Source: Nitrosomonas sp. (lineage in GTDB: Bacteria; Pseudomonadota; Gammaproteobacteria; Burkholderiales; Nitrosomonadaceae). From it: 37,185 nt of DNA. The position numbers were made by a program, and so were the translations under genes. Position 1 is the first letter of the stretch, and every line of letters starts with the position of its first letter. The stretch lies in NCBI GenBank assembly GCA_008015595.1, contig SSFW01000024.1, forward strand, positions 1 through 37,185, in the 5' to 3' direction. The notes beneath the pieces were generated by a model that saw only the letters and a program-made list of their open reading frames with translations, had not been told where the DNA came from and ran no database searches. Below, one piece after another: positions 16,920 to 28,552 of this stretch.

Positions 16920-18404
16920 CTACAACTTACTATTCATTAAGTGTTCCAGTAAATTATCAACTGTTGCGTGCATCACTTCTGTGAGTGGAAATGGATACAG
17001 TCCAAACCATAGCACTGCGATGGCCAATAGGGTTAGCAGAAAACCCTCGCGTAATGAAATATCCTGAAGCTGTTCTACATTTTTATTGGCTACTTCCCCA
17101 AAAATTACCCTTTTATACATCCACAATGTATAAGCTGCGCCAAAAATGAGTGTCATTGCAGCAAAAAATGCGTACCAAAAATTCACTTTCACAGAACCCA
17201 TAATTACCATGAATTCTCCCACGAAACCACTAGTCCCAGGCAGTCCAGCATTAGCCATTGCAAACAACATAAAAAATGCAGCAAAAATCGGCATCCGATT
17301 AACAACACCACCATAATCAGCTATTTGCCGTGAATGTAGTCTGTCATACAAAACACCAACGCATAAAAACATGGCACCCGAAATAAAACCATGAGAAATC
17401 ATTTGCACCATTGCACCTTCTATTCCATAGCCATTGAATAAAAAGAAACCCAAGGTTACAAACCCCATATGAGATACTGATGAATAGGCAATCAATTTCT
17501 TCATGTCTTGCTGCATTAATGCAACAAGACCAATATAAACTACTGCGATCAGCGACAAAATAATCATCCACTCAGCCAAATAGTGGCTTGCATCAGGTGC
17601 GATCGGTAATGAGAATCTTAAAAATCCATAGCCACCTAATTTCAATAAAATTGCAGCAAGCACAACAGAACCGCCTGTGGGTGCTTCCACGTGTGCATCC
17701 GGTAACCATGTATGCACTGGCCACATGGGTACCTTTACAGCAAACGCTAACAAGAATGCTAGGAATATAAGAATTTGCGGTGTCATTGCCAGAGGAAGCT
17801 GGTGATAGCTTAATATTGAGAAGCTGCCTTCCGATTCATGATACAAATAGAGTAAGGCAACCAGCATCAACAACGAACCTAATAGTGTATACAGAAAAAA
17901 TTTAATTGCAGCATATACTCGGTTGGGACCACCCCAAATCCCAATAATAATAAACATTGGAATCAAGGATGCTTCCCAGAAAGTATAGAAAAGTACCGCA
18001 TCTAATGACGCAAACACCCCATTAACGATCCCTGACATAATTAAGAATGCGCCAAAATATTGTGAGATGCGATCGCGTATTACTTCCCAACCTGCAATTA
18101 CAACTAAAGGTGTAATTAAGCAGTTGAGTAGTATCAATGGCATGGAAATTCCATCAATACCAAGATGATAATAAACATTAAAACGTTCAAACCAAATATG
18201 TTGCTCCACAAACTGCATGCTACTTAAAGTGGAATCAAATCCCGTATATAAAGGCAGTGCAACAATGAAACCTAAAGTTGAACCTAAAAGAGAAATCCAA
18301 CGTACTAATACCACTCTATGGTCATTTCCGATGATTAATACAAAGAGACCAAAGATGATAGGTAACCAGATGACTACACTTAGAATTGGAAATCCAAACA
18401 GCAT
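16920..18404 (-). CDS. nuoM: NADH-quinone oxidoreductase subunit M
   Basis: A 494-residue, 14-helix antiporter-like subunit in the membrane arm. TFWEASLIPMFIIIG places the key glutamate at E144, as in E. coli, and KVPMWPVHTWLPDAHVEAP and KLIAYSSVSHMGFV hold the conserved Lys/His of the proton path. GGA about 8 nt before the ATG serves as ribosome site. It follows nuoL after 95 nt in which I see no gene or hairpin, and it precedes the broken nuoN. It appears intact. Confidence 0.95.
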   Translation of the reverse strand: MLFGFPILSVVIWLPIIFGLFVLIIGNDHRVVLVRWISLLGSTLGFIVALPLYTGFDSTLSSMQFVEQHIWFERFNVYYHLGIDGISMPLILLNCLITPLVVIAGWEVIRDRISQYFGAFLIMSGIVNGVFASLDAVLFYTFWEASLIPMFIIIGIWGGPNRVYAAIKFFLYTLLGSLLMLVALLYLYHESEGSFSILSYHQLPLAMTPQILIFLAFLLAFAVKVPMWPVHTWLPDAHVEAPTGGSVVLAAILLKLGGYGFLRFSLPIAPDASHYLAEWMIILSLIAVVYIGLVALMQQDMKKLIAYSSVSHMGFVTLGFFLFNGYGIEGAMVQMISHGFISGAMFLCVGVLYDRLHSRQIADYGGVVNRMPIFAAFFMLFAMANAGLPGTSGFVGEFMVIMGSVKVNFWYAFFAAMTLIFGAAYTLWMYKRVIFGEVANKNVEQLQDISLREGFLLTLLAIAVLWFGLYPFPLTEVMHATVDNLLEHLMNSKL

Positions 18405-18499
18405 GACAAATCCACTTGATTAAAATTAGAGTTTATTATTTTTTCTCTTCGATGCAACTAGTGATAGGTAAAATTGAGGATAGATAGCTAAAATCACCA

Positions 18500-20449
18500 T
18501 TATGAATGATACAACCATAAACTCATCAAAATAAAAATCCCTACTATCATTGTAAACGCGTAATGATAAATATAACCTGATTGAAAGAAGCGAACCCAGG
18601 AAGCGACCCATCCAACCAATTTGGCTGAGCCATTTACAATTAGACCATCAATAATTTTCACGTCTCCTATTTTCCACAACACGGTTCCTAGCGATCGCGT
18701 TCCAGTGGCAAATATTAAAGAATAAAGCTCATCAATATAGTATTTCCGATCAAGTAAATTATAAATTGGGCCTGATAGGGATTTAATTTTAGAAGGAATC
18801 TCTGTTTTATAGGCATAAAGATACCAAGCTACAAAAATTCCTCCAATTGAAAGCCAGAATGGAGCAGTTCCAAGTGCATGTAGCATCATTCCAAAAGCGC
18901 CAGAGAATTCTGCCTCCAATTTCATCATCGTCTCATGCTCAGATAAAAAGTAAATCGAATTCCCAAAGTAATCACCAAACACTAAAGATCCTATAATCCA
19001 ACCTGAGACAACTGTTGGTATCGCTAATACAATTAATGGAACAGTTACAACCCAGGGAGATTCATGAAGATGCTCGCGCGTATGATGATCCATACGTTCC
19101 TTACCATGGAAGGTCATAATCATCAATCGGAAGGTATAAAGCGCGGTAACGAATACTGTTGTAAGGACACAAAAATAAGCGAATCCCCCTCCTGGGATTT
19201 CAGTAAATTTTGCTGCTTCGATAATGGCATCCTTTGAAAAGAACCCTGAGAAGCCTGGAACACCAGCGCTCGCAAGTGCAGCTATAAACATAGTCCAGTA
19301 AGTGATGGGCATATATTTTTTTAATCCACCCATTCTTCTCATATCTTGTTCATGGTGCATCGCTATGATCACCGATCCTGCTCCGAGAAATAGTACCGCT
19401 TTGAAGAACGCATGCGTCATGAGATGAAAAATTGCAATTGAGTAGGCCGATGCTCCTAAAGCGACTGTCATGTACCCAAGCTGCGATAGTGTCGAGAATG
19501 CAACCACTCGTTTAATATCATTCTGGACCACTGCAACTAGTGCCATAAATAGTGTTGTGATTCCACCAATAACGATAACTGTCGATAAAGCCGTTTCAGA
19601 TAATTCGAAAAGGGGAGACATTCTCGCAACCATAAAAATGCCTGCGGTTACCATCGTTGCAGCATGTATCAATGCGGATATTGGTGTAGGGCCCTCCATT
19701 GAATCAGGTAGCCATACATGTAGTGGAAACTGTGCAGATTTCCCCATTGCACCTACAAATAATAACAAGCAAATTACGGTCAATAACATCCAGGACTGTC
19801 CAGGAATAATTTCGATTGAGTGCTTCGCCATATATTCTGCATGCGCAAAAACGATCTCATAATCCAATGTACCAAAATAAGCGAGTACTAGACCAATTCC
19901 TAGAAGAAAACCAAAATCACCTACACGATTGACAAGAAATGCTTTTAAATTTGCGTAGATTGCCGTGGGTCTGGTATACCAGAACCCAATCAATAAATAC
20001 GATACTAATCCTACTGCTTCCCAACCAAAAAATAATTGAAGGAAATTATTGGACATCACTAACATCAACATTGAGAAGGTAAATAGTGATATATAACTAA
20101 AGAAACGTTGGTAACCTGGATCACCTTGCATATAACCGATTGTGTAAACATGCACCATCAGCGAAACCAAATTAACGATTACCATCATCGTTACTGAAAG
20201 CGGGTCAATCAAAAAACCAACTTCAAATTCTGTTTCGCCTAAAACTAACCAGGTATAAATTGTTCCATTAAAAATATTTCCGGCCTGAATAACATCTTGG
20301 AAAATAATTAATGATGCAATAAGTGATACAAAAACTAGCAGAATTGTTACACGATGACTCCAAGTTGTTCCAATAAAGCGTCCAAATAACCCCGCTATGA
20401 TGGCTCCTAGTAATGGCGCCAATGGCACTAACAAATACAGTTCTTTCAT
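18500..20449 (-). CDS. nuoL: NADH-quinone oxidoreductase subunit L
   Basis: A 649-residue distal antiporter-like subunit, with the long C-terminal amphipathic helix and extra membrane helix expected at the end (ending SLWLYHS). FGWEAVGLVSYLLIGFW has the key E144; KSAQFPLHVWLPDSMEGPTP and RVVAFSTLSQLGYM carry the channel Lys/His residues. Length is close to the usual 610-690. It starts 44 nt after nuoK without a strong ribosome site. It seems fully functional. Confidence 0.95.
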   Translation of the reverse strand: MKELYLLVPLAPLLGAIIAGLFGRFIGTTWSHRVTILLVFVSLIASLIIFQDVIQAGNIFNGTIYTWLVLGETEFEVGFLIDPLSVTMMVIVNLVSLMVHVYTIGYMQGDPGYQRFFSYISLFTFSMLMLVMSNNFLQLFFGWEAVGLVSYLLIGFWYTRPTAIYANLKAFLVNRVGDFGFLLGIGLVLAYFGTLDYEIVFAHAEYMAKHSIEIIPGQSWMLLTVICLLLFVGAMGKSAQFPLHVWLPDSMEGPTPISALIHAATMVTAGIFMVARMSPLFELSETALSTVIVIGGITTLFMALVAVVQNDIKRVVAFSTLSQLGYMTVALGASAYSIAIFHLMTHAFFKAVLFLGAGSVIIAMHHEQDMRRMGGLKKYMPITYWTMFIAALASAGVPGFSGFFSKDAIIEAAKFTEIPGGGFAYFCVLTTVFVTALYTFRLMIMTFHGKERMDHHTREHLHESPWVVTVPLIVLAIPTVVSGWIIGSLVFGDYFGNSIYFLSEHETMMKLEAEFSGAFGMMLHALGTAPFWLSIGGIFVAWYLYAYKTEIPSKIKSLSGPIYNLLDRKYYIDELYSLIFATGTRSLGTVLWKIGDVKIIDGLIVNGSAKLVGWVASWVRFFQSGYIYHYAFTMIVGIFILMSLWLYHS

Positions 20450-20493
20450 TGAGCTAATAAATTAAATTTTTAGTAATCTTTTAATAAAAATAT

Positions 20494-20799
20494 CTACCCT
20501 TTGAGTTCACTCAAATCATCTACATTAATCGTTCGAAGATTTCGGAACAGCACTACTAAAATTGCGAGTCCAATTGCTGCTTCTGCTGCAGCAACTGTCA
20601 GAATAAAGAATACAAAAATTTGACCCGCTGTATCTTGTAGAAAATGAGAAAAAGCAACAAAGTTGATATTAACAGCCAGTAACATTAGCTCTATAGACAT
20701 CAAGATGATAATTACATTTTTTCGATTGAGAAAAATTCCAACGACACCAATAGAAAATAAAATTGCAGCAAGTATGAGGTAATGAGATAAAGAGACCAA
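20494..20799 (-). CDS. nuoK: NADH-quinone oxidoreductase subunit K
   Basis: A three-helix membrane subunit. I choose the TTG at 20797-20799, giving the canonical 101 residues opening with the NuoK sequence (M)VSLSHYLIL, because AGGTGA lies about 6 nt upstream. A GTG nine nt further up (20806-20808) would add three residues but has no ribosome site. [12 protein letters not shown] contains the conserved membrane Glu and [13 protein letters not shown] the second one, both on the proton route. It ends [14 protein letters not shown] (VDDLSELKG), as in betaproteobacteria. Confidence 0.92.
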   Translation of the reverse strand: MVSLSHYLILAAILFSIGVVGIFLNRKNVIIILMSIELMLLAVNINFVAFSHFLQDTAGQIFVFFILTVAAAEAAIGLAILVVLFRNLRTINVDDLSELKG

Positions 20800-20863
20800 A
20801 ATTTTCACCTATAATTTTTATTAATTTACCGCCAAAATCCTTTATATCAACCTATGATGGCAC

Positions 20864-21463
20864 TCATTCCTTTGTTTCGGGTGCCATGCTAACCATTCTA
20901 ATACGATCATTCCTTTTTACTTTAACCTGACTAGATGGGTTAGGTGATTTTTTATCGGTACGGTGCCTTAATGTCAATGCAATTGCTGCAACCATTGCAA
21001 CAAGTAAAACAACTGCTGCCAATTCAAAAACATAAACATATTCGGTATAAATCAATCGACCTAATTCCTTGGTATTACTATAATCCGAGGCTTTCGGCTG
21101 AAGCGGAATTATCTGCTTAAATTGATCCCCCATCATTACTAAACCTATCTCAACAGCAATAACTACTGCTATTAGTGCTCCAAAAGGAAACCACTTCCAA
21201 AACCCTTCTCGTAATTTGTCTAGATTGATATCTAGCATCATCACTACAAACAAGAATAAAACCATGACTGCGCCTACATAAACTAAAACTAACGCAATGG
21301 CTAAAAACTCAGCTTCTAATAGTAACCATATACCGGCAGCAGAAAAAAATGCCAATACCAATAGTAATGCAGCATATACTGGATTTCGGAACGTAATAAC
21401 TCCGAGTGCTGATAAAATCAGAACAGCTGAAAAGAAATAAAAAATTGTATCTTGTGCGCTCAT
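20864..21463 (-). CDS. nuoJ: NADH-quinone oxidoreductase subunit J
   Basis: A 199-residue, five-helix subunit next to the quinone end of the membrane arm. The third helix has the family pattern LVYVGAVMVLFLFVVMMLD, the site of the pi-bulge switch in complex I. The C-terminal 30 residues are polar and cytoplasmic or periplasmic, variable among species. It begins 10 nt after nuoI and is 64 nt from nuoK. Confidence 0.95.
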   Translation of the reverse strand: MSAQDTIFYFFSAVLILSALGVITFRNPVYAALLLVLAFFSAAGIWLLLEAEFLAIALVLVYVGAVMVLFLFVVMMLDINLDKLREGFWKWFPFGALIAVVIAVEIGLVMMGDQFKQIIPLQPKASDYSNTKELGRLIYTEYVYVFELAAVVLLVAMVAAIALTLRHRTDKKSPNPSSQVKVKRNDRIRMVSMAPETKE

Positions 21464-21473
21464 ATATAAAAAA

Positions 21474-21962
21474 TTATCGGTAGCGTGCCTCTACTTCTCG
21501 ATCCTTTGCAATTTGCTGCTCATATTGGTCTCCAACCGCGAGCAGCATCTCTTTTGTATAAGTTAGATCACCACGAACTTCACCATGATATTCAAGGACA
21601 CGCGTTTCAACGATGGCATCAACAGGACAAGCTTCCTCACAAAATCCACAAAAGATGCATTTGATCATATCAATATCGTAACGTGTCGTGCGACGAGTAC
21701 CATCCTCACGCTGTTCGGATTCAATGGTAATTGCCATCGCAGGGCAAACAGCTTCGCATAGTTTACATGCTATGCAACGTTCCTCACCATTAGGGTAACG
21801 ACGCAGTGCATGTAATCCCCTGAAACGGGGAGACTGTGGCGTCTTTTCTTCAGGGTAATTAATAGTAATTTTAGGTGCAAATAAATATCGCCCAGTGACT
21901 TTCATTCCTTTTAATAACTCAAATAAAAGAAATGATTTAAAAAAGTGCTTGATTCGTTCCAT
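21474..21962 (-). CDS. nuoI: NADH-quinone oxidoreductase subunit I (two 4Fe-4S clusters)
   Basis: A 162-residue ferredoxin-like subunit holding clusters N6a and N6b. Eight ligands are visible: C63, C66, C69, C73 ([12 protein letters not shown]) and C102, C105, C108, C112 ([12 protein letters not shown]). An N-terminal amphipathic helix would dock it on NuoH. GAGGT 9 nt before the ATG is a good ribosome site, and the start lies 12 nt after nuoH. It passes electrons to N2 in NuoB. Confidence 0.96.
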   Translation of the reverse strand: MERIKHFFKSFLLFELLKGMKVTGRYLFAPKITINYPEEKTPQSPRFRGLHALRRYPNGEERCIACKLCEAVCPAMAITIESEQREDGTRRTTRYDIDMIKCIFCGFCEEACPVDAIVETRVLEYHGEVRGDLTYTKEMLLAVGDQYEQQIAKDREVEARYR

Positions 21963-21974
21963 ATAGTTAATACC

Positions 21975-23075
21975 TCAGCTAAACCACATATTAAGAGGGA
22001 AAGTATCACGTAGTGAAACCGGTAACTGCATAACCATTCCAATCAAAACTATCCAAACCAAGGTAATTGGGATAAAAATTTTCCAACCTAGCCTCATAAT
22101 CTGGTCATATCGATAACGAGGGAATGTTGCGCGAAACCATAAAAAGAAAAACAATATAAAAGCAATCTTCAGTAATAACCAAACCATTCCTGGTATATAA
22201 GTGAATGGTGCAAAATTAAATGGTGGTAACCACCCGCCCAAGAACATGATGCTTGTCAATGTTGCGACTAATATCATGTTTGCGTATTCAGCTAGAAAAA
22301 AGACAGTAAAGGCCATACCTGAATAATCTACATGAAATCCAGCAACGATCTCAGATTCACCTTCTGCTACATCAAAGGGAGCACGATTCGTTTCAGCAAC
22401 ACCAGAAATAAAGTAAACCAAGAACATCGGAAATAATGGTATTAAATACCAATTCAGAAAACTATCCCCCTGCTGCCCTATCACAATATCACCAAGATTT
22501 AAGCTACTAGACATCATGAGCACGCAAACCAGCGCAAACCCCATTGCGAGCTCATATGAAACTACCTGGGCTGCTGAGCGCATCGATCCCAGGAAAGCAT
22601 ACTTTGAATTAGAAGCCCACCCGGCAATGATGACGCCATACACCCCTAAAGACGTCATAGCAAGAATATAAAGTAAACCCGCGTTGATATCGGCTAAAAC
22701 TAACTCTGGGGAGAAAGGAACAACGGCCCATGCAGCAAGTGCGGGCGCAATCGTAATTACTGGTGCAAGAAGAAATAAGAATTTATTGGCTCCAGTTGGA
22801 ACAATAATTTCCTTCATAATTGCTTTTACTGCATCAGCGATTGGCTGTCCCCATCCTCTTAACCAAGAAATCCCGAAGAAAGTGACTCGATTGGGCCCCA
22901 ACCTAATTTGCATATAAGCAATGATTTTTCTTTCTGCAAACGTTAAGTAAGCAACGCCTAAAAGTAAAGGCAAAACAATTGCAACAATATAGACTAGATT
23001 CTCAGCGAACAAAAACAAGGTTGATCCCAAAGTGGCACCAAACAGTTGCTCAAACCATTGTTGTATATATTCCAT
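21975..23075 (-). CDS. nuoH: NADH-quinone oxidoreductase subunit H
   Basis: A 366-residue eight-helix subunit that forms the quinone chamber with NuoB and NuoD. The highly conserved [14 protein letters not shown] and [20 protein letters not shown] loops are present, with the glutamates that link quinone reduction to proton movement. AAGG lies a few nt before the ATG, which is 22 nt after nuoG. Slightly longer than the usual 325-355 residues, mainly at the N-terminus. Confidence 0.96.
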   Translation of the reverse strand: MEYIQQWFEQLFGATLGSTLFLFAENLVYIVAIVLPLLLGVAYLTFAERKIIAYMQIRLGPNRVTFFGISWLRGWGQPIADAVKAIMKEIIVPTGANKFLFLLAPVITIAPALAAWAVVPFSPELVLADINAGLLYILAMTSLGVYGVIIAGWASNSKYAFLGSMRSAAQVVSYELAMGFALVCVLMMSSSLNLGDIVIGQQGDSFLNWYLIPLFPMFLVYFISGVAETNRAPFDVAEGESEIVAGFHVDYSGMAFTVFFLAEYANMILVATLTSIMFLGGWLPPFNFAPFTYIPGMVWLLLKIAFILFFFLWFRATFPRYRYDQIMRLGWKIFIPITLVWIVLIGMVMQLPVSLRDTFPLNMWFS

Positions 23076-23097
23076 TAACAGACCTTAATTTGCTCAA

Positions 23098-25488
23098 TTA
23101 CATCCGTTTGACCGATACTTCTCCAAACATACCACCTAATGTCGCAGTCTGATTAAAAGCACTTGCAATACGAATGCAGTTATCAGGAATCGATTCACTC
23201 TGCTCAACCTCTAGCTGACTTTCACCAACTCCTTGCTTTATTGTTATTTTATCACCGACTCTCAGTCCTAATTTCTCCATCAAGGAAGGCGATATGATTG
23301 CTCGAGGATAATGAGCATCACGCGTTAATTGTAAAGACGAGGCACGGCGTACAATCGGATCAGACTGATAGATATTTACCTCTCCAATCCGTTCGATACC
23401 ATTCACATTGGCCTCATTTAAATTAACTGTAAACTCATTGATCCTATTATTTAAATGATCAGCTACATTACCGTAATCAGACAAAAGTTCGGTACAAACT
23501 TGCTCAGATGTTTCATAATCAAACCCTTTCAATTCCAGCAGATTTGCTAATACTCGCAAAACTTTCCAAGCGGGTCTCGCTTCTGCTAAGGGAGAAACTA
23601 CCCCGTTAAAGCTTTGAACACGCCCTTCTGTATTAATAAATGTTCCTGATGTTTCTGTAAATGGTGCAATAGGCAAAATAACGTCAGCATAATCGGTGAT
23701 GTTACCTTTATAACTACTCAGCGATACTACAAATTCTGCACCCTTAATTCGTTCAAGCGCTGATTGAGGATTGTAAGTATCATATTCTGGTTCTAAATTC
23801 ACTAGAATATAGGCTTTACATGCGCTGACTGCTTCAGCATTCAGCATTTGGATTGCATTTAATCCAACCTCTTCTCCATTTGTTGTCAAATTACCCAATT
23901 TCCTATTAGGGATCGCACCTGCCACGTATGCGCCTACGCTATTGGCTGCTTCCCCAAAAACACCCAATTTGGCGCTAGTAACTTTGGCTATTTCTTGTGC
24001 GAGTAAAAAAATCTCACTGTAATTAGGATGATGCTGAGATAAATTCCCAAGAAAAATTCCAGCAGGTTGATTCGATACTAAATTATTTGCAATCGCTCTT
24101 GTTACATCTGTAACGTTTACTTTTGTAAGCGTTTCTTTAATCTTATCTGCAATCTCAACATATCGATACTCAATTATCGCTTTAAGAATTTGTGCTAATG
24201 TTCTTACCAATTCAGAAGGAGCAACGATTGCACGTTGAGCTACTTTCGTCAGCAAATCATCATCAGTAGAATTAACTATACTTAACTGTGCTCCACTTTT
24301 AACTGCTTGACGCACCCTCAATGCTAAAAGTGGATGATCTTTCCGCAAATTACTACCAATAATTAATATCGATTTTAAATTTGAAACTTCAGCAATAGGC
24401 ATACCTAACCATGGGATCCCTTGCTGGTAGTTATCAGCACGAAAATCAGATTGTCTCAAGCGATGATCGATATTGTTACTTCCCAACCCCCTTACTAATT
24501 TTTGTAACAGATAAAGTTCTTCAAGCGTGCTATGAGGGGAACCCAGTGCGCCAATCGCTCTTCCACCATATTGACTAACACAAGCTTTCAGATTCTGAAC
24601 CACAAATAATAGCGCTTCTTGCCAATCACAAGTTATCCATTGATTATTTCTTTTGATCATCGGCTTAGATAAGCGATCTTCAGAATTCAGACCTTCATAT
24701 GAAAATCGATCTTTATCGGACAACCAACATTCATTAATCTCCTCATTTTCTCGAGGCAAAATCCGCATGACACGATTTTGTTTAACTTGAACAATCAAAT
24801 TGCTACCTAACCCACAATGAGGGCTGATCGATTTTCTGCGAGATAATTCCCATGTTCGAGCTGAATATCGAAATGGCTTACTGACTAATGCTCCAACAGG
24901 ACAAAGATCAATCACATTCCCTGACAGCTCGGAATCAACTGTTTTCCCAACAAAAGATAGAATTTCAGAATGCTCACCACGGCCACTCATGCCAAGTTCC
25001 ATAATTCCAGCAATTTCTTGCCCAAATCGAACACACCGTGTGCAATGTATGCAGCGAGTCATATCGGTGGAGATAAGTGGCCCAAGATTCTTATTCGTAA
25101 CAACACGCTTTGCCTCTTGATAGCGAGAAGCGCTTTCACCATAACCAACCGCAAGATCTTGCAGCTGACATTCACCGCCTTGGTCACAAATCGGGCAATC
25201 GAGTGGGTGATTAATTAGTAAGAACTCCATAACACCCTTCTGCGCTAGAACAGCCTGATCAGAATGAGTGAAAATTTTCATCCCTTCTGTTGCAGGTGTT
25301 GCACATGCTGGCAAAGGTTTAGGGGCTTTCTCTATTTGCACCAGGCACATTCTGCAATTCGCTGCTATCGACAATTTCTTATGGTAGCAAAAATGTGGGA
25401 TATAAATCCCAAGCTGTTTTGCAGCGTCCATTACAGTGCTCCCTTTGGGCACCTCCAGTTGTTTCCCATTAATTTCGATATTAATCAT
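23098..25488 (-). CDS. nuoG: NADH-quinone oxidoreductase subunit G
   Basis: A 796-residue subunit of the peripheral arm. The N-terminal ferredoxin-like part binds N1b (C34, C45, C48, C62), then N5 with the unusual His ligand (H94, C98, C101, C107) and N4 (C146, C149, C152, C196). The rest is a molybdopterin-oxidoreductase-like domain that has lost its cofactor. The CxxCxxxC...C ligands for the additional N7 cluster of some species are absent; only one Cys (HCG) lies in that region. Ends with an aspartate-decarboxylase-like small domain. Confidence 0.95.
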   Translation of the reverse strand: MINIEINGKQLEVPKGSTVMDAAKQLGIYIPHFCYHKKLSIAANCRMCLVQIEKAPKPLPACATPATEGMKIFTHSDQAVLAQKGVMEFLLINHPLDCPICDQGGECQLQDLAVGYGESASRYQEAKRVVTNKNLGPLISTDMTRCIHCTRCVRFGQEIAGIMELGMSGRGEHSEILSFVGKTVDSELSGNVIDLCPVGALVSKPFRYSARTWELSRRKSISPHCGLGSNLIVQVKQNRVMRILPRENEEINECWLSDKDRFSYEGLNSEDRLSKPMIKRNNQWITCDWQEALLFVVQNLKACVSQYGGRAIGALGSPHSTLEELYLLQKLVRGLGSNNIDHRLRQSDFRADNYQQGIPWLGMPIAEVSNLKSILIIGSNLRKDHPLLALRVRQAVKSGAQLSIVNSTDDDLLTKVAQRAIVAPSELVRTLAQILKAIIEYRYVEIADKIKETLTKVNVTDVTRAIANNLVSNQPAGIFLGNLSQHHPNYSEIFLLAQEIAKVTSAKLGVFGEAANSVGAYVAGAIPNRKLGNLTTNGEEVGLNAIQMLNAEAVSACKAYILVNLEPEYDTYNPQSALERIKGAEFVVSLSSYKGNITDYADVILPIAPFTETSGTFINTEGRVQSFNGVVSPLAEARPAWKVLRVLANLLELKGFDYETSEQVCTELLSDYGNVADHLNNRINEFTVNLNEANVNGIERIGEVNIYQSDPIVRRASSLQLTRDAHYPRAIISPSLMEKLGLRVGDKITIKQGVGESQLEVEQSESIPDNCIRIASAFNQTATLGGMFGEVSVKRM

Positions 25489-25542
25489 CGATCAGCTAAC
25501 TCAAAAATTCTTATGATTGAACGGTAAAATTTTTATTACTTA

Positions 25543-26820
25543 TCACACCATACATTTTTTGTATTCAATGTGATAAGCAAATTCATCGCGAAAATGCTTT
25601 AACATAGCCCGTACAGGCATTGCTGCAGCATCTCCTAATGCACAAATGGTTCTTCCTTGTATGTTATCAGCGAGATTATCAAGTAAATCTAAATCTTCTT
25701 GCCTACCTTTCCCATGTTCGATCCGGTTAATAATCCGATACAACCATCCTGTTCCCTCTCTGCAGGGTGTGCACTGACCACAGGATTCTTCATAATAGAA
25801 ATAGGCTAATCTTTCCAGTGCTTTAACCATACACGTTGTCTCATCCATAATGATCACAGCGCCTGAGCCAAGCATAGAACCAGCTTTCGCAATTGAATCA
25901 TAATCCATATTTGTATTCATCATCACCTCTCCTGGCAAGATTGGCATTGATGAACCACCTGGAATACAACCCTTTAATTTTCGACCTCCCCGCATCCCTC
26001 CTGCTAATTCTAATAATTCTGCAAAGGGAGTCCCCATTGGCACTTCATAATTTCCAGGTTTATTGACATGTCCTGATACTGAAAAAATTTTAGTTCCGCC
26101 ATTGTTTGGTTTTCCTAATTCTAAATACTTCTCTCCCCCATTCAGAATAATCCAAGGTACAGATGCGAAAGTTTCTGTGTTATTAATCGTCGTAGGCTTT
26201 CCATATAAGCCAAAATTTGCTGGAAAAGGCGGTTTAAATCGTGGTTGCCCCTTTTTTCCTTCTATTGATTCCAATAATGCAGTTTCCTCACCACATATGT
26301 ATGCACCATAGCCATGATGATTATAGAGTTGGAAGCTAAAATTCGACCCTAAAATGTTATTACCTAAAAAACCAGCTGAGCGCGCTTCTTCGACCGCTTC
26401 TTCCATTCGTTCATAGACATCCCAAATTTCTCCATGAACATAGTTGTATCCCGTTCTAATTCCCATCGCATAGGCAGCGATCAACATGCCTTCAATTAAA
26501 ATATGTGGGTTAAATCGCATAATATCGCGATCCTTGAAAGTACCCGGTTCACCCTCATCAGAGTTACAAACCAAATATTTCTCGCCCTCATACTGACGAG
26601 GCATAAAACTCCATTTCAATCCGGTTGGAAAGCCAGCGCCTCCACGACCCCGCAATGCAGATTTCTTTACTTCATCAATAACCACTTCAGGTGATATTTT
26701 TTCACTGAAGATTTTCCTTAATGCCTTATATCCACCTCGTTTAAGGTAGTTGGTTAATCTCCAAGTATCAGGATCTGCAAAATCAATTCCTGCTAGGATA
26801 ACTTGTGTATGCTGAGTCAT
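25543..26820 (-). CDS. nuoF: NADH-quinone oxidoreductase subunit F (NADH and FMN binding)
   Basis: A 425-residue subunit where NADH is oxidised. Visible sites are the nucleotide/FMN glycine motif [46 protein letters not shown], and the N3 4Fe-4S ligands C347, C350, C353 ([11 protein letters not shown]) and C393. Its ATG overlaps the nuoE stop by 4 nt (ATGA), so NuoE and NuoF, which form a subcomplex, are made in a coupled way. Confidence 0.97.
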   Translation of the reverse strand: MTQHTQVILAGIDFADPDTWRLTNYLKRGGYKALRKIFSEKISPEVVIDEVKKSALRGRGGAGFPTGLKWSFMPRQYEGEKYLVCNSDEGEPGTFKDRDIMRFNPHILIEGMLIAAYAMGIRTGYNYVHGEIWDVYERMEEAVEEARSAGFLGNNILGSNFSFQLYNHHGYGAYICGEETALLESIEGKKGQPRFKPPFPANFGLYGKPTTINNTETFASVPWIILNGGEKYLELGKPNNGGTKIFSVSGHVNKPGNYEVPMGTPFAELLELAGGMRGGRKLKGCIPGGSSMPILPGEVMMNTNMDYDSIAKAGSMLGSGAVIIMDETTCMVKALERLAYFYYEESCGQCTPCREGTGWLYRIINRIEHGKGRQEDLDLLDNLADNIQGRTICALGDAAAMPVRAMLKHFRDEFAYHIEYKKCMV

Positions 26821-27293
26821 TTTTTTAATTCCTCTAGCAGTCGATCAATTTGCTCATTTGACATAAAAGAGCACATACGTTTGTTATTAACTAACAATAC
26901 TGGTGCGTCACCACACGCTCCCATGCATTCACCTTCTTTTAAGGTAAATCTGCCGTCTGCGGAAGTTTCGTTAAAACCAATACCAAGCTTCTGCTTTAGA
27001 TAGTTTGCCGCATCATTGCCACCCGATAAGGCACAAGGTAAGTTGGTGCAAACCGTAATCTTATATTGACCAACTGGTTTCAAGTTATACATATTATAAA
27101 ATGTAGCAACTTCATAAACCGCTATTGGTGGCATATCTAAGTAATTCGCAACAAAATCCATGGTTTCACTCGAAAGCCAACCTTTTTCAGTTTGTGCAAT
27201 CGCAAGCGCAGACATTACTGCAGATTGCTTCTGATCAGCAGGATATTTAGCAATCTCTTTATCAATTTTCTTTAGGGATTCAGTACTTAACAT
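26817..27293 (-). CDS. nuoE: NADH-quinone oxidoreductase subunit E
   Basis: A 158-residue thioredoxin-like subunit with the N1a 2Fe-2S cluster: ligands C82, C87 (VCTNLPC) and C123, C127 (GECMGAC). The N-terminal helical bundle (about 1-75) packs on NuoF. It starts 2 nt after nuoD ends and overlaps nuoF by 4 nt, so the block nuoD-E-F is tightly coupled. Confidence 0.96.
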   Translation of the reverse strand: MLSTESLKKIDKEIAKYPADQKQSAVMSALAIAQTEKGWLSSETMDFVANYLDMPPIAVYEVATFYNMYNLKPVGQYKITVCTNLPCALSGGNDAANYLKQKLGIGFNETSADGRFTLKEGECMGACGDAPVLLVNNKRMCSFMSNEQIDRLLEELKK

Positions 27294-27295
27294 GT

Positions 27296-28552
27296 TTACC
27301 GATCAATTTCACCAAAAACGATATCTTGCGTGCCAATAATTGCCACGAGGTCTGCAATCATATGCCCTCGAGACATTTCATCTAATGCTGCCAAATGGGC
27401 AAAACCCGGCGCACGAATTTTTAACCGATAAGGCTTATTTGCCCCATCAGAGATTATATATATACCAAACTCTCCTTTGGGATGCTCAACTGCAGCATAG
27501 ATTTCACCCGGAGGAACATGAATACCCTCTGTAAAAAGCTTAAAATGATGGATTAACTCTTCCATATTTTGCTTCATTGCAGCACGGGGAGGAGGCGCAA
27601 TTTTATAATTGTCTACAATTACTGACCCGCTATTTTCACGAAGCCAAGCAACGCACTGCTTCATGATGCGATTTGATTGCCTCATTTCTTCAATTCGAAC
27701 AAGATACCGATCGTAACAATCACCATTCACTCCTACCGGTATATCAAATTCGACTTGATCGTAGACCTCATAAGGTTGTTTCTTACGCAAATCCCATTCA
27801 ATACCAGAACCTCGCAACATCGGTCCTGTAAATCCTAAAGCTTTAGCTCTTTCAGGGGAAACAATACCAATATCAACTAGCCGTTGCTTCCATATTCGAT
27901 TATCTGTAAGCAGCGTCTCATACTCATCAACATAACCAGGAAATCGATTAGTAAAATCTTCGATAAAATCCAACAAAGAACCTTGACGATTTTCGTTTCT
28001 TTGTTTGATTACTTGTATATCACTTACACCATCTGTTGCTTGATATTGTGGCATCGTATCAGGCAAATCACGATAAACACCGCCTGGACGATAATAAGCA
28101 GCGTGCATCCTTGCACCAGATACTGCTTCATAGCAATCCATTAAATCTTCTCTATCGCGAAATGCATACAGAAAGACAGTCATTGCACCAACATCTAATG
28201 CATGTGCACCTAACCACAAAAGATGGTTCAATATCCGCGTAATCTCATCGAACATCACACGAATATACTGGGCTCGTAATGGCACTTCAATTTTGAGTAA
28301 CCGTTCAATCGCCATTACATAGGCGTGCTCATTAACCATCATGGACACGTAATCCAGGCGATCCATGTAGGGAACTGATTGAATATACGTTTTACTTTCT
28401 GCCAGCTTTTCTGTTGCCCGATGTAATAATCCAATATGTGGATCAGCCCTGATTATTACTTCACCATCAAGCTCCATTACTAATCGTAATACACCGTGTG
28501 CAGCTGGGTGTTGTGGGCCAAAATTCATGGTGTAATTTCGTATTTCAGCCAT
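27296..28552 (-). CDS. nuoD: NADH-quinone oxidoreductase subunit D
   Basis: A 418-residue, 49-kDa-type subunit related to [NiFe]-hydrogenase large chains but without metal ligands. [19 protein letters not shown] near the N-terminus provides the quinone-contacting His; the C-terminus ends in FGEIDR as usual. It is separate from nuoC, not fused as in E. coli. The ATG lacks a Shine-Dalgarno and lies inside one arm of a 12-bp inverted repeat whose other arm covers the nuoC stop. Confidence 0.96.
   Translation of the reverse strand: MAEIRNYTMNFGPQHPAAHGVLRLVMELDGEVIIRADPHIGLLHRATEKLAESKTYIQSVPYMDRLDYVSMMVNEHAYVMAIERLLKIEVPLRAQYIRVMFDEITRILNHLLWLGAHALDVGAMTVFLYAFRDREDLMDCYEAVSGARMHAAYYRPGGVYRDLPDTMPQYQATDGVSDIQVIKQRNENRQGSLLDFIEDFTNRFPGYVDEYETLLTDNRIWKQRLVDIGIVSPERAKALGFTGPMLRGSGIEWDLRKKQPYEVYDQVEFDIPVGVNGDCYDRYLVRIEEMRQSNRIMKQCVAWLRENSGSVIVDNYKIAPPPRAAMKQNMEELIHHFKLFTEGIHVPPGEIYAAVEHPKGEFGIYIISDGANKPYRLKIRAPGFAHLAALDEMSRGHMIADLVAIIGTQDIVFGEIDR

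Noticed and set aside
18426-18611. 61-residue minus-strand ORF at the nuoL end
   Set aside because: It is another frame across the end of nuoL and the nuoL-nuoM gap, without a ribosome site or conserved features.
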